Shown here piece after piece: positions 43,848-55,008 of a stretch of 64,000 nucleotides of DNA. A model generated the notes under the pieces. That model searched no databases and had not been told where the DNA came from. It saw only the letters and a program-made list of their open reading frames with translations. The position numbers and the translations under genes are program-made. Source of the DNA: Bidens hawaiensis (taxonomy: Eukaryota > Streptophyta > Magnoliopsida > Asterales > Asteraceae); assembly GCA_021521415.1 (NCBI GenBank), contig JAIQDT010001111.1, positions 434,001-498,000 of the forward strand. The letters are read 5' to 3'. Numbering within the stretch: the first letter of the stretch is position 1; each line of letters begins with the position of its first letter.

Positions 43848-44579
43848 CTATGCTATAGTTTGCGTGGCTGTTGGCTTCATCGACGATGAATAATAGTTCC
43901 TAGCCTCCGCTTGGTCACCCACTATCTTTACAACACCCCAAGGAGTAGGTAGCTTGATGCATTGGTGATAGGTTGAGGCTACAACCTTCATTCCATGGAG
44001 ACAAGGCCTACCTAAAATAATATTGCAACAGGAAAGGTTATCTATAACACAAAATTTTTGGTATGAATTTAACCTTTCGATATAAATTGGGAGGTTAATG
44101 TCCCCCAATGTCTTCTTGGTTTCACCACTGAAACCGACTAGCACCGATGTCCTAGGAATGATTTCTGAATCCGGGATGTTCATCTTCTTGAGGACACCAT
44201 GTTGGATAATGTTGACTGAGCTGCCACCGTCAACTAGGATCCTGCGTACATAATGGTTAGAAATAAATAAAGTAATAATCAAACCGTCATGATGAGGATC
44301 CTGAATGTTCAGCTTGTCTTCCTCATCGAAGAATATTCTTTTGTCTATTGTTAAGGTGGTTAATGCTATTGGTCGATCTCCATTATCCATCATGATTTCT
44401 TTGGCAAGTCTTTTTGCTGCAAAGAAAGAAGTTCCACAGATGTCTGAACCTCCCGAGATGAAATTGATCGTCTGCACATCCAGCTTGTCTTGATGAGGAT
44501 CCTGGATTCTTGAATTGAAAAAGATTCTCTGATCAGTCACTCGAGTAGTGGGGATGAGTGGTCTTCTCTCATCGTCCAA
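43848..44579 (-). pseudogene. Tat copy B aspartic protease region
   Basis: A 243-codon open stretch with the active-site motif LVDGGSSVNII, flap region GFSGETKKTLGD and CNIILGRPCLHGMK. It lies between gag and reverse transcriptase. The domain itself reads intact, but its neighbours are in other frames. Confidence 0.8.
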
Positions 44580-44612
44580 TTCGAATTCTACTACAGGATT
44601 TTCTTATATGGC

Positions 44613-46625
44613 TCAAGAATCTTGAAATAATTCGTAGTCTCTGGAGACAAAGTTGATCACATGAGCATCTGGTGGTGGTGGTGTTGCTTTTTGTGGAAGG
44701 TCCTCAGGATCCTGGATCTTGGATTTTTTCCTTCCCAAGAGTTCTTTAAAGTGACCCTTGCTCAAGAGGTAACCAATTTCCCTCCTTAAGCCGATGCACT
44801 CGTCTGTCATGTGGCCAAAGTCTTCGTGGAAAGCGCACCACTTAGATTTGTCCTTGAAACCGACAGTCTTCTCATTCTTTCGCGGCCACCTCGCTTTTTC
44901 TCTCAGATCCTTCATGCCACAGATCAAGCCATGAGTGTCTACAAAGAAACAATAGTCGGAGATGCAAGGATAGTCTTCATCGTCATCTCCTTCTTCAACT
45001 GCCCGTACGTTTTGATTGTTGAACATGGTGTACGGCTTCGAATTGTTGTTCCTGTTCCAAGATCCTTTATTCTTTTCGGGGTTTTCTTGTTTTGTTTGTC
45101 CCCCAAGTCGATCCTGGATCCTTCTGTCTTCTTCCAATCGGATGTATCTCAATGCCCTGTTTCTGACTTCTTCTAATGTCCTGCATGGAGTCATCTCTAA
45201 ATCATCATAAAAGGGGGAGCTCTTCTGAATTCCCATCTTGAATGCTTCAACAGCAGTAGTCATGTCACGATTCGGGATTTCTAGAGCTTCTTTGCCGAAC
45301 CTGGTAACGAAATCCCTAAGGGATTCATCACTAGGTTGGACAACACGATATAAATCACTGGTTAACCTCTCAAATTTCCGACTACAGGAAAATTGAGTGT
45401 TAAATAAGTTAACTAAGTGAGAGAAAGAAGTAATTGAAAAAGGAGGAAGACTTAGCAACCACTTCAGCGCGGCTCCCGTTAGTGTGGATCCAAAGCCTTT
45501 GCATAGGCAAGCTTCTTTGGGCCTGTCCGGAATAGGATTGATCTCCATCCTTTCCCTATATTGTTCTACAAGTTCTTCAGGATCAGTGGTCCCGTCGTAA
45601 GTCTTCATATTCGGAGTCTAGAACCTCTTCGGGATTTCAGCATCACAGATAGGTGGAGCAAATCTAGATACTTTGTGGCTTCCCTCAGGTATCTCGGGGA
45701 TTGGTCTTATGACTCCGGGAACGTTGGATAGCATATCCTTGAGCTTCTGCAGCTCCTTGGCCATAGCTTGGTTGATACCTGCATCCTGCATGAAACCACG
45801 GTTAGCATCTAAGGGTAAAGGATCGTACAAGTTACCTCTCTGCTAAGTGAAGGTTGGCATCTCGGATGAGTAGATGGGATAAGAGGAGTCTGCGATAAGA
45901 GTTGGTCCTCTAGAGGCTATGGTCTGCATGGGGATTATGTCTCCTTCATGGACTTCAGAGGATCGTTAATTAGGAAAGAAGGATTCTTGATTCGGGATGA
46001 AGGATACTTGAGGTTGGATACCGTATGATCCTTGTGGAAGGATGGCTGATCCTTGCCGATAATATGAGGATCCTTGATTCTGCTGACCCATGGATCCTTG
46101 TTGGAGGTTAGTCGACCTTGGCTGATCTAACGAGAATCCTTGAGCCTTTTGACCCATGGACCTCTGTTGAAGGATAGATGATCCTGGCTAAAATAGCGAG
46201 GATCATTGGGCCTGTTGACCCATGGACCCCTGTTGAAGGATAGATGATCCTTGTGAGAACTGAGTCATGGATTCTGGACTAGTGAAATCTAGTATCCTTG
46301 GCACCAGGGGGGTGAGATCCTCTGCTGGCCTCTTGTTCTTCTTGAGATCTTCTATCTCACGGAGGATCCTCTGGTTGGTCTTGTTCTGCTGCTCCATGTA
46401 TGCTTTAACCTGCGAAAACATAGATGAAACATCACTGTTAGTATTAACCACCGGGGCAGCAGCAGCGGTTTTTGAGCTTTGGAAGACTGGTAGTTGCGTC
46501 TTGCTCCCAGCAGCAGCAGTTCGTTGTTCTCCCGTGACTGGCGGAGGCATTGGTGGCAAGGTCCTTGATGAGAGAGAAACCGATGATGGCATGGTTGATG
46601 ATGCAGAGGTTGATTGAGAAGCCAT
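44613..46625 (-). pseudogene. Tat copy B gag
   Basis: ATG 46625 (MASQSTSASSTMPSS). Ser/Pro/Ala-rich N-terminus, helical VKAYMEQQNKTNQRILREI, a Gln-Gly-Ser repeat zone (45966-46260), the gag domain in frame 44613-45608 (MKTYDGTTDPEELVEQYRER, LKWLLSLPPFSITSFSHL, FSCSRKFERL) and a tail with CAFHEDFGHMTDECIGL. Stops and shifts fall near 46203, 45960, 45832 and 45615. Confidence 0.8.
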
Positions 46626-46690
46626 TGATAGTGATATGGGTATGAAAAAGTTGAGAATGATAGGAATAATATGGATTATAGCACCAATCG

Positions 46691-46710
46691 CCCCACGGTG
46701 GGCGCCAAAT
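46691..46710 (-). other. Tat copy B primer binding site
   Basis: On the - strand ATTTGGCGCCCACCGTGGGG follows the LTR end directly. This TGGCGCC-type site is the form common in Tat-lineage elements, unlike the tRNA-Met sites of the other two families here. Confidence 0.85.
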
Positions 46711-47609
46711 TGTTTCGGACAAAAATCTACTAAGGATCGAGTATCCAAATTTGTTAAGTGTGGTAAGGTGCTAACTCGATAATGACAAGTGTGTAATCGT
46801 AATATGGGTGAACACAAAGGTTTGATCACGAGGGAAAAAGCCCTTAACCAAGATAGTCTTACTTCGGTCAAAACTTATCAAGGTAATCTTTGGTCGAATC
46901 TCATCAATCAAGGATTAATTAAGTAATCATTGGTTGAATCTTTTCGGTCAAGGATCAACAAGGTAACCATTGGTCGATGAGTATATGATTATCGTGGTCT
47001 CCGGAATAAAAACCCCCCCGGACGGTGAAAACTATCACCGTCGTTTATATTAGATAAAAAAGGTGTTACAATAGTTGTGGAGTAAATGATCGAGATTACA
47101 AAGTAAGCTAGTGAATAGAGAGAATGCTTGTTTCTGCTCTAGTGTGTGTGATAATACATGTGTTTCCTACTCAATCATAGCTCAATTAAATAAGAAAATA
47201 TCACTAACAATATTCCCAAACTATCCGGAAGTCTTCCACTAGCCGCTCCACGACCTTTGACCACGTGCCAATAACCGTCCAGTAGCGAGATAAGCGGGAG
47301 AACGATTCTTGTAGTCGTTGTTGATATTTAAACATCCATCTTCACATGAGTTCGTCCATTAACAGCTACATTGAACTAGGATCCTGGATCTATGCTCCAG
47401 CTAGAGAATGCTCTTGAGGATAATTGATACAAGTACGTCTTAAAGCTGCCACACCTATCTAACACGTCACCATACTAAACGCAATCATTAGTAAACAAGT
47501 AATACCGAGGATCGTCGATCCTTTATATCCTGATACATATTTCAAGGATAAACTATCTATAAGACAGTCAAGGATGAAGGATCCTCAGTATAAAATTCAT
47601 GGCCTAACA
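46711..47609 (-). repeat. Tat copy B 5' LTR (899 bp)
   Basis: Same ends and length as the left LTR. TTGACCACGTG at 47257-47267. Confidence 0.92.
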
Positions 47610-47614
47610 ATAAT

Positions 47615-47899
47615 CAAAGCAAGAATTAAATTTTCAAGGTGAGAATACCTGACCTCTGCGTCTAAGAGGCTTTTACTTACATAATAAACGGGATGCTGTT
47701 CACCTTCATGATCCTTCACAAGGACAGCACTTACGGCATTTCCTAAAACAGCTAGGTAAAGATATAAGGATTCTCCATCCACAGGCCTCATTAGAGCTGG
47801 AGCTGAGGATAAGTAATCCTTTAATGCTTTGAGGGCGACTTCATGCTTCTCTGTCCATTCGAACTTCTTGTTTTTCCTAAGAATGTCATAGAAGTCTTT
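47615..47899 (-). pseudogene. Tat copy D RNase H segment
   Basis: Short piece of copy D between copy B (left) and the solo LTR (right), coding for FYDILRKNKKFEWTEKHEV, KDYLSSAPALMRPVDGESLY and VKDHEGEQHPVYYVSKSLL. It joins 36295 on one side and 49610 on the other when the insertions are removed. Confidence 0.85.
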
Positions 47900-49609
47900 T
47901 GATGTGTTGTAAAACATACTTACTTTCCTTATCATTTTATTATGATTTAATTGCTTTTTAGTTTAATTATTAATAGGTTTAGCTTGTTTTTGCTTAATTT
48001 TACAAAGATGGATGTTTACTTGTAGGTTATGAGTTTTAATGAATAAAAGTGGCAAGTTTGAAGACTCTAGGGGCTTATTTGAGCAACTTTGAAGACTACA
48101 ACTCAAGGCCCGACCCAAGCCCACAAGTTAGAAGCCTTACATGCATAATATATTAATTAAACAAAAGAAAAAAGGACCCTAACAGCCCCTAAATCCCGAA
48201 ATCAGCATCAACCAGCCATAAAACTTCCGTTTGGCAGCATCTAGGGTTTCAAAGAAAGTCGTTTTTGCATCTTGTGTGACCAAGTGAAGAAGAAGGAGGC
48301 TTAGGACAACTTGGTACAGCAGCTAGGGATCATATTCATCAAGAAACTCAGCCATATATCTTAAGTATTCATCCATAAACTTTATGTTCTTGTTCAAGAT
48401 TCATAACTAGTTAATTTTGATCTTTAACTTGAATTATTTTGCAAGTAAATTGAAGATTGACTTGTGCTTGATTGAGATTGATTCTTGAATGATTTTAATT
48501 ATGTTTATGTTGAGTTATATGATGTTTACTTTGATGTATAGCTGCTGTCCAAATATCATGTTCGGCTAAACTTGTTAGTTCTACGTAGGTTAGATGAATA
48601 TTGTTAGGTTTTAATGAGTAATATGGATTGTTGATTATCATGGCTTGAATTGTTAATGAAAAGTTTGGTTTAATATTGAATTAGGTTGTGTTTAGTGGCT
48701 GTGAATTTATTAATTACACTCATATACCTCTTGCTTTGATTAATTGAATACGTTTTGATTGATTGTTGCTTGTTAGAACTCTTTACTTGGTGTTTAGGGT
48801 TTGTTTGCGGGGTGATCAACCGTAGGGTTTAAGTGAGTGTTTTAATTGAATATAATCAGCGGATGAACACCTTCTTAGAGACCGAGAGGTGATAGGAAGT
48901 AAACTCGTCTCATAGCTTTTACTTGTTAGGATTAGGATCGCGCGAGAGCGGGTTCGGTTCTTGTCAGGTTTGGGTTTGTGAGCGATTAGTTGACCTAGTT
49001 TAAGTTAAACTAAATTCTTCCTCTATCCTTGGTTGCGTAGTATTCGTCTCCATTAGGGTAGTGTGTCGGTGAGACCGAGAGGAGAGTCGGCGTTAGAGCA
49101 CGTTAACAATTCGTCACCCGGTTTGTTCTTAAAATCAACTAAGTGTAGGTTAGGGCTTGTTAGTGAGACCGAGAGGTAATCTAGCTTCCTGAGTGAACCT
49201 TAGTTGTTTCATTCTTTAGGAACCGGTGCCATGAGATTCTACAATCCAATAGCTTACTATACCTTCTATATGATTCTTACCTAGGTAGACGTTTTCTCCG
49301 ATTGCAGTAAAGTTTCCAAGTTTCGTCAAGAGTTTCATTTAATTAAATTAAGTTTAGTTAATTAATTTAGTTAAAGTAAGTTAGGTTAAGTAGTTAATTA
49401 TATTAAAAATCATTAAAATATTATTATGTGAGTCTTGGTTAGGGTTAAGTATCATATACGTTTTCAAGTGTCCTTGTGTTCGATTCTCGGACTTCCTTAG
49501 GTCTATACTATTAGTGATCGGTACACTTGCCGGTTGTGTGTGGATTCGTTAGGATTTTTGTTTAATAAATTTAAAGCTTAGTTGTGAGAGCATCATTATA
49601 TACACATCA
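47900..49609. repeat. Solo LTR, 1710 bp, family not identified
   Basis: Flanked by the duplication TCTTT (47895-47899 and 49610-49614) and bounded by the 8-bp inverted ends TGATGTGT...ACACATCA. There is no coding region, primer site or polypurine tract. It contains three short phrases GAGACCGAGAGG (48878, 49072 and 49167 regions). Internal recombination between two LTRs of a gypsy element is the likely origin; orientation is not determined. Confidence 0.8.
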
Positions 49610-50186
49610 TCTTTGCACTTCTCCAAGGATCTGGAAATGAATATGTTAAGAGCAACTATTCTCCCCGTCAGTCTTTGGACATCCTTAGCATTCACAGGGG
49701 ATTTCAAGTTGACGATGGCTTCTATCTGCTCAGGGCTTGCTTCTATTCCTCTTTTGTTCACCATGTATCCTAGGAACTTACCAGCCTTGACACCAAAGTG
49801 GAATTTTGAAGGATTCAGCTTCATATTGTACTGATCCAGGATGTTTAAAGCTTATTCAAGGTCTTTGAGGTGATCCTCAGCTCTCTTTGACTTCACCACC
49901 ATATCATCTATGTAGACTTCCATGGTTTTGCCTAGCTGATCCTTGAACATCATGTTGACCAGTCTTTGATATGTTGCCCCTCCTTAGAAATACCTGTCAT
50001 GTCTGAATGTTTGAAGGCAAATGTGGATTTTCTTCGCTTTAGGAAGGATATCATATCCTCCTCAATCTCAGTATGGATACCGGATCCTAGGAACACTTTC
50101 ATATCTGGATCCTCGGGGTCCAAGGATACTTCCTTTAAGTCCTTCTCACGATCTTCCAGCACGTCCATAGGATGTTGTTGTGGTTG
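49610..50186 (-). pseudogene. Tat copy D reverse transcriptase with core deletion
   Basis: The connection and thumb (KLNPSKFHFGVKAGKFLGYM; 49549-49824 frame), the YIDDMVVKS region (49870-49930) and the upstream spacer (SLDPEDPDMKVFLGSGI, FKHSDMTGISKE; 49950-50168) are present. The roughly 450 bp coding for the fingers and most of the palm are missing at about 49981 (between TTGCCCCT and CCTTAGAAATACC; compare copy B 43206-43650). Copy D therefore could not supply reverse transcriptase. Confidence 0.85.
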
Positions 50187-50810
50187 CTATGCTATCGTTT
50201 GTTTAACTGCTGACTTCATTGATGAAGAGTAGTAGTTCTTGGCTTCGACATGGTCACCATCTGTCCTTACTACTCCCCAAGGAGTCGGTAGTTTGATGCA
50301 TTGATGGTAAGTAGAGGCCACTGCCTTCATCCCATGTAGCCAAGGCCTGCCTAAAATAACATTGCAACAAGAAAGGTTATCTATAACACAAAATTTTTGG
50401 TAAGAATTTAACCCTTCGATGTATATTGGGAGTTTGATGTCCCCTAATGTCTTCTTGGTCTCTCCACTGAAGCCGACTAACACCGACGTCCTCGGGATGA
50501 TTTCTGAATCTGGGATGTTCATCTTCTGAAGGACATCATGTTGGATGATGTTGACCGAGCTTCCACCATCGACAAGGATCCTGCGTACATAATGGTTAGT
50601 AATAAACAAAGTAACAATCAAACCGTCATGATGAGGATCCTGGACTCTTGATTTATCTTCTTCATCAAAGAAGATCCTTTTGTCTGTTGTCAAGGTGGTG
50701 GATATAACCGGCCGTTCCCCGTAATCCAACTTGGTTTCTTTGGCCAATCTTTTAGCTGCGGAGAAAGAAGTTCCACATATGTCTGAGCCACCGGACATGA
50801 AGTTGATCAC
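50187..50810 (-). pseudogene. Tat copy D aspartic protease region
   Basis: A 207-codon frame containing LVDGGSSVNII, GFSGETKKTLGDIK and CNVILGRPWLHGMK. The domain reads intact. Confidence 0.8.
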
Positions 50811-52823
50811 TTGAGCATCTCATGGGGGCGGAGTTGCTTTTTGGGGAGCCTCTTCAGGATCCTGGATCCTGGACTTCTTTCTTCCCCAACAGTTCCTTAA
50901 AGTGGCCCTTGCTTAGGAGGTATCCGATTTCCCTCCTCAAACCATGCAATCATCCGTCATGTGGCCAAAATCTTCGTGGAAGGCACACCATTTGGACTTA
51001 TCTTTGAAGGTGGTTGACTTTTCGTTCTTTTGGGGCCACCACGCTTTCTCACCTAGATCCCTCATGGCACAAATTATATCATGAGTATCTACTGAGAAGC
51101 AATAATCCTGAGATGCTGGGGTAATCCTCATCATCATCCTCTTCTTCAACAGCTCGAACATTTTGATTGTTGAACTTGGAGTAGAGCTTCGAGTTGTTGT
51201 TCTTGAATGAGAATCCTTGCTTCTTGTCGGAAGATTCTTGATTTGTTTGATTCCCCAGACAATCCTGGATCCTTTTGTCATCTTCCAACTGTATGAATTT
51301 GAATGCTCTATTTCTAACTTCATCTAAGGACCTACAAGGAGTCATCACAAGATCATCATAAAAGGGGGAGCCCCTCTGAAGTCCCATCTTGAATGCTTCA
51401 ACAACATTAGCCATGTCAAGATTAGGGATTTCCAGAGCTTCCCTGCCAAAACCTCGTAACCAAATCCCTAAGGGATTCATCACTAGGTTGGATAAGTCGG
51501 TATAAATCACTAGTTAACTTCTCAAATTTCCTACTACAGGAAAATTGACTGTTGAACAAGTTAAGTAAGTGTGAGAAAGAAGTAACTGAAAAGGGAGGAA
51601 GACTTAGCAACCATTTTAATGCAGATCCTGTCAGTGTGGATCAAACCCTTGCATAAACAAGCTTCTTTAAGTCTCTCAGGAATGGAAATGATCTCCATCC
51701 TTTCTCTGTACTAAGCTACATGCTCCTCAGGATCATTAGTCCCATCATAAGTCTTCATGTTGGGGGTCTGGAATCGCTTCGGGATCTCAGCATCACAGAT
51801 AGGTGGAGCAAATCTGTATAACTTGTGGCTTCCCTCCGGTATCTCAGTGATTGGACGGATCACCCCGGGTACGCTGAATATCATATCCTTAAGTTTCAAC
51901 AGTTCCTTAGCCATTGCTTGGTTGATACCTGCATCCTGCATGGAACCACGGTTAGCATCTAAGGATATGGGATCATACGTGTTACCTCTTTGCTGCGTAA
52001 AGGTTGGCATTTCAGAAGAATGGCTGAGATCAGAAGTGTCTGCTACAGGAGTTGGTCCACCCGAAGCTATGGTCTGCATGGGGATTATATCTCTTTCACG
52101 GACCTCAGAGGATCGTTGATGTTGAACCCCAGAGGATCCTAGATCCTGGAAGAAGGATCCTTGATTGTGGATAAAGGATCCCAGTGGTTAGGAGTTGAAG
52201 GATCCTTGAGGATATGATCTAAAGGATCTTGGTTGAAGGATCAATGGTCCTTGCTGAAAGGTCGAGGATCCCTGAGCTCGCTGACCCATGGACCCCGGTT
52301 GAAGGATGGATGATCCTTGCTGAAATACTGAGGATCCTTGAACTATTTGACCCATGGATCCCGGTTAAAGGATGGACTATCCTTGCTGAAAAGTTGAGGA
52401 TCCTTGAGCTGGCTGACCCATGGACCCCGGTTGAATGATGAATGATCCTTGCGCATGTTGAGCCAAGGATCCTGGAGTAGTAAAATCCAGCATCCTAGGC
52501 ATTAGAGGAGTTTGATCCTTTGTCGGCCTCTTAGTCCTCTTGAGGTCTTCTATCTCCCGGAGGATCCTCTGGTTAGTCTTGGTTTGTTGCTCCATGTATG
52601 CTTTGACGTGCGAAAACATATTAGAAACATCATTGTTAGTATTAACTACCGAAGTGGCAGCGGTAGTTTTCGAGCTCTGGAAGAGTGGCAGTTGTGTCTT
52701 GCTCCCAGCAGCAGTAGCTCGTGGTGCTCCCGTGATTGGCGGAGGCATCGGCGGCAAGGTTCTTGATGAGAGAGGAACCGAAGATGGCATGGTTGATGAA
52801 GCGAAGGTTGATTGAGAGGCCAT
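50811..52823 (-). pseudogene. Tat copy D gag
   Basis: ATG 52823 (MASQSTFASSTMPSS). Helical VKAYMEQQTKTNQRILREI, then QGS/GSMGQ repeats (52130-52440, stop near 52374) and the gag domain in broken frames (51711-52079, 51422-51610, 51079-51510, 50937-51323). Multiple frameshifts. Confidence 0.8.
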
Positions 52824-52888
52824 TTAGAGTGATATGGGTATGAAAAATTGAGAATTGATAGGAATAATATGGATTATAGAACCAATGG

Positions 52889-52908
52889 CCCCACGGTGGG
52901 CACCAAAT
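52889..52908 (-). other. Tat copy D primer binding site
   Basis: ATTTGGTGCCCACCGTGGGG on the - strand, one C-to-T change from copy B's site. Confidence 0.75.
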
Positions 52909-53530
52909 TGTTTTGGATAAAAATCAGCTTAGGATAATGTATCCAAATCCGTAATTGTGAGGTTTAGTGCTACGATGATGATAATGATTGTAAGAACGAA
53001 ATAAGGTTGAACAACGTGATTTGTTGTGAGGAAAGACCCTTTGATCTTGTTCAGATCAAAAGAAAAAACCCCGGGTGATGACAACTCGTCGATCACCAAT
53101 TTATTAATCAAAAAAGGTTACTAGTGTTTGGAGATTGTGATCGATATAACAATGATTGCTAGTGAGTAGAGAGAATTTTGAGTTTTGCTCTTAGTGTGTG
53201 TGTATACAAGTGAGTCTAATCGATCGTTATCTCAATGTTTATAAAGTAAAAATCAAGTAACAACATTTTCTAATAATCCGCCACTCGTCCATAACTCCTC
53301 CAATGTTCGTTGACCACGTGCTTGGGAGCTTCCAGTAGCGAATTTTAAGGTAGACCGAGTCATAAAGTCGTTATACCTGGCTAACACATCACCATTCAAA
53401 TATAATCATTAGTAAATAAATAATACCGAGGATCCTTGATCCTTCATAACTTGAAACATATCTTAAAGATAATCTATCCACAAGACAGTCAAGAATAATG
53501 GATCCTCAGCATAAAATTCATGCCCTAACA
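52909..53530 (-). repeat. Tat copy D 5' LTR (622 bp)
   Basis: TGTTTTGG...CCCTAACA. Shorter than the LTRs of copies A and B, so D is a different subfamily, but it retains TTGACCACGTG at 53310-53320. Target duplication ATACT follows at 53531. Confidence 0.9.
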
Positions 53531-53535
53531 ATACT

Positions 53536-54640
53536 ACCACAGGCTTAACAAGTTGATGGTTGTAGATGCGAGTATGTATACACTTGTAATGATCACACAT
53601 AACAAATATTATGAATAAAGCTTGAATCAAATAACATTTATAAAACATAGAGTAAATAAGTTGCATGTTTCCACCCCAAAGTATAAAACGTTTAAAAGCA
53701 TGTAAAATGGGCTATGAACTCACATTGCTCGAAGGATGAACACGAAAACGAGCAATAGTTTGTTGAACAGGTCATGGGATGCCCTAGATTGAGTTTTGAT
53801 TTTTAAATTAGTTAGAGTTTCTCATACTAGAATGCTCTAAACCAAGAGCATGACCTCCGGCAAGTTGATTCCCAGGTAAGAGTCACGGGTACAATGGAAT
53901 TATTTACGCCACTCTTGCCTTTGATAGAACCGTTTGCTTGTCAGATACATGCATTCTCGGTTTATACTCTATTTGTATCTTAACTCAAAATGTTTTAGAC
54001 TGATTTTGGTAAATAAGAAAGTACAAGGTTAAAAGTGTAATATCATGTAGTTTAGAGTGTTTATTGACATTTAGGATAGAATAGGGTTCAAAGTGTAAAT
54101 ATTATAATTTAGGATATTTACTAACATTAATGAAAGCATAGGGTATAAAAGTGTAAATATTATAGTTTAGAATGTTTATTGACACTTGTGAAAGTATAAG
54201 GCCCAGTTATGTAAATATTATAATTTTCGAATATGATAACATTATGAGTTTTTGAAGATCATAAGAATATTCATAGTTGCTCATGAAAAAAAAATTATAC
54301 TTTGATCCAAGATTTTGAGGAAATAATTGTAATTCTTGGAATAACATGATCATCATAATTTTCAAAGCAAAAAAGTAAGGGGTTTTATTAACAATGTATG
54401 TGATCATGGTGAGAGTATATGAACAACTATGAAAATTCAAAAGAAGACTCAAGAACATAAGAACAAACTAAAAAAATTAATAAGAACAAGATCAAAATCA
54501 AAGAAATATGAAGAACAACAAAGAAAACATGTAAAAATGCTAGAGAGAATAGAGATAATGGGATTTGGTATGAAAAATAATTAGAATGAGAGGCTCTCTT
54601 TATATGCCAAAAGTTGAGGTAAGAATACGATTTAGATAGA
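53536..54640 (-). repeat. Older chromovirus-like LTR, 5' part
   Basis: Continuation of 13397-13903 across the copy D insertion, read on the - strand. A TATA box GGCATATAAAGAG lies at 54596-54608, followed on the - strand by a start-site-like CT-rich stretch. The LTR's outer (5') end is not recognisable. The 83-codon frame at 54207-54458 is probably chance. Confidence 0.4.
54020..54235. repeat. Degenerate minisatellite (about 55-60 bp unit)
   Basis: Three to four imperfect copies containing AAAAGTGTAAATATTATA and TTTAGAATGTTTATTGACA. Confidence 0.7.
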
Positions 54641-54696
54641 GATAAAATTTATTTAAAGATCAAGAGATAACTTAAAACTTAATAATAATGATAATG

Positions 54697-54727
<31 letters not shown>

Positions 54728-54739
54728 ATGTATGTATAT

Positions 54740-54960
54740 ATAAGGTAGGGTTAATGTAAAAAAACAATATTTTTGTGAGAAGAATAAGAATAGATCTAGG
54801 CCATTGGATTTATGATCTAGTGGTTGAGATTGGTAGTTTCTAAATAATTGTATTGTTTCATATTTACATTGTATAGTATCATATTTAGGTGGTTTGTTTT
54901 ATTTTAAAGTTCTTCTCATACTTCTCACAAAACACTTTTTTTTTATTTAAACTCTTTTCT
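54740..54960. mobile_element. MITE-like inverted repeat
   Basis: Arms of about 44 bp (54748-54790 and 54910-54953) pair around GTGAGAAG(A)ATAAGAA / TTCTTCTCATACTTCTCAC, with a roughly 120-bp middle and TA-rich flanks (TATATATA runs on both sides, so a TA-type duplication cannot be resolved). Confidence 0.55.
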
Positions 54961-54961
54961 G

Positions 54962-55008
<47 letters not shown>

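Larger units (their letters stand above)
36296..47609 (-). mobile_element. Tat-lineage Ty3/gypsy element, copy B (full length, 11,314 bp)
   Basis: LTRs of 899 bp at 36296-37194 and 46711-47609 (TGTTTCGG...GGCCTAACA) with the duplication ATAAT (36291-36295 and 47610-47614). The interrupted sequence on both sides is copy D RNase H. Gag, protease, reverse transcriptase, two RNases H and integrase run on the - strand, and an antisense four-exon gene runs on the + strand between integrase and the 3' LTR. About 36 differences per 899 bp between the LTRs by eye (4%). All parts are present but several frames are broken. Confidence 0.93.
13904..53530 (-). mobile_element. Tat-lineage Ty3/gypsy element, copy D (host of the nest)
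   Basis: Bounded by LTRs beginning TGTTTT at 13904 and ending CCTAACA at 53530, with the 5-bp duplication ATACT at 13899-13903 and 53531-53535. Removing the nested insertions leaves about 9.9 kb. Right-to-left order: 5' LTR, primer site, gag, protease, reverse transcriptase (core deleted), RNase H, archaeal-type RNase H, integrase, antisense gene and truncated 3' LTR. Its two LTRs differ by about 5% in the stretch I compared (first 190 bp), the most of any pair here, as expected for the oldest element of the stack. Confidence 0.9.

Noticed and set aside
13392..54808. TTGGA at 13392-13396 and 54804-54808 as the target duplication of the old LTR
   Set aside because: The right-hand copy lies within the inverted-repeat MITE at 54740-54960, so the 5-bp match is most likely chance.
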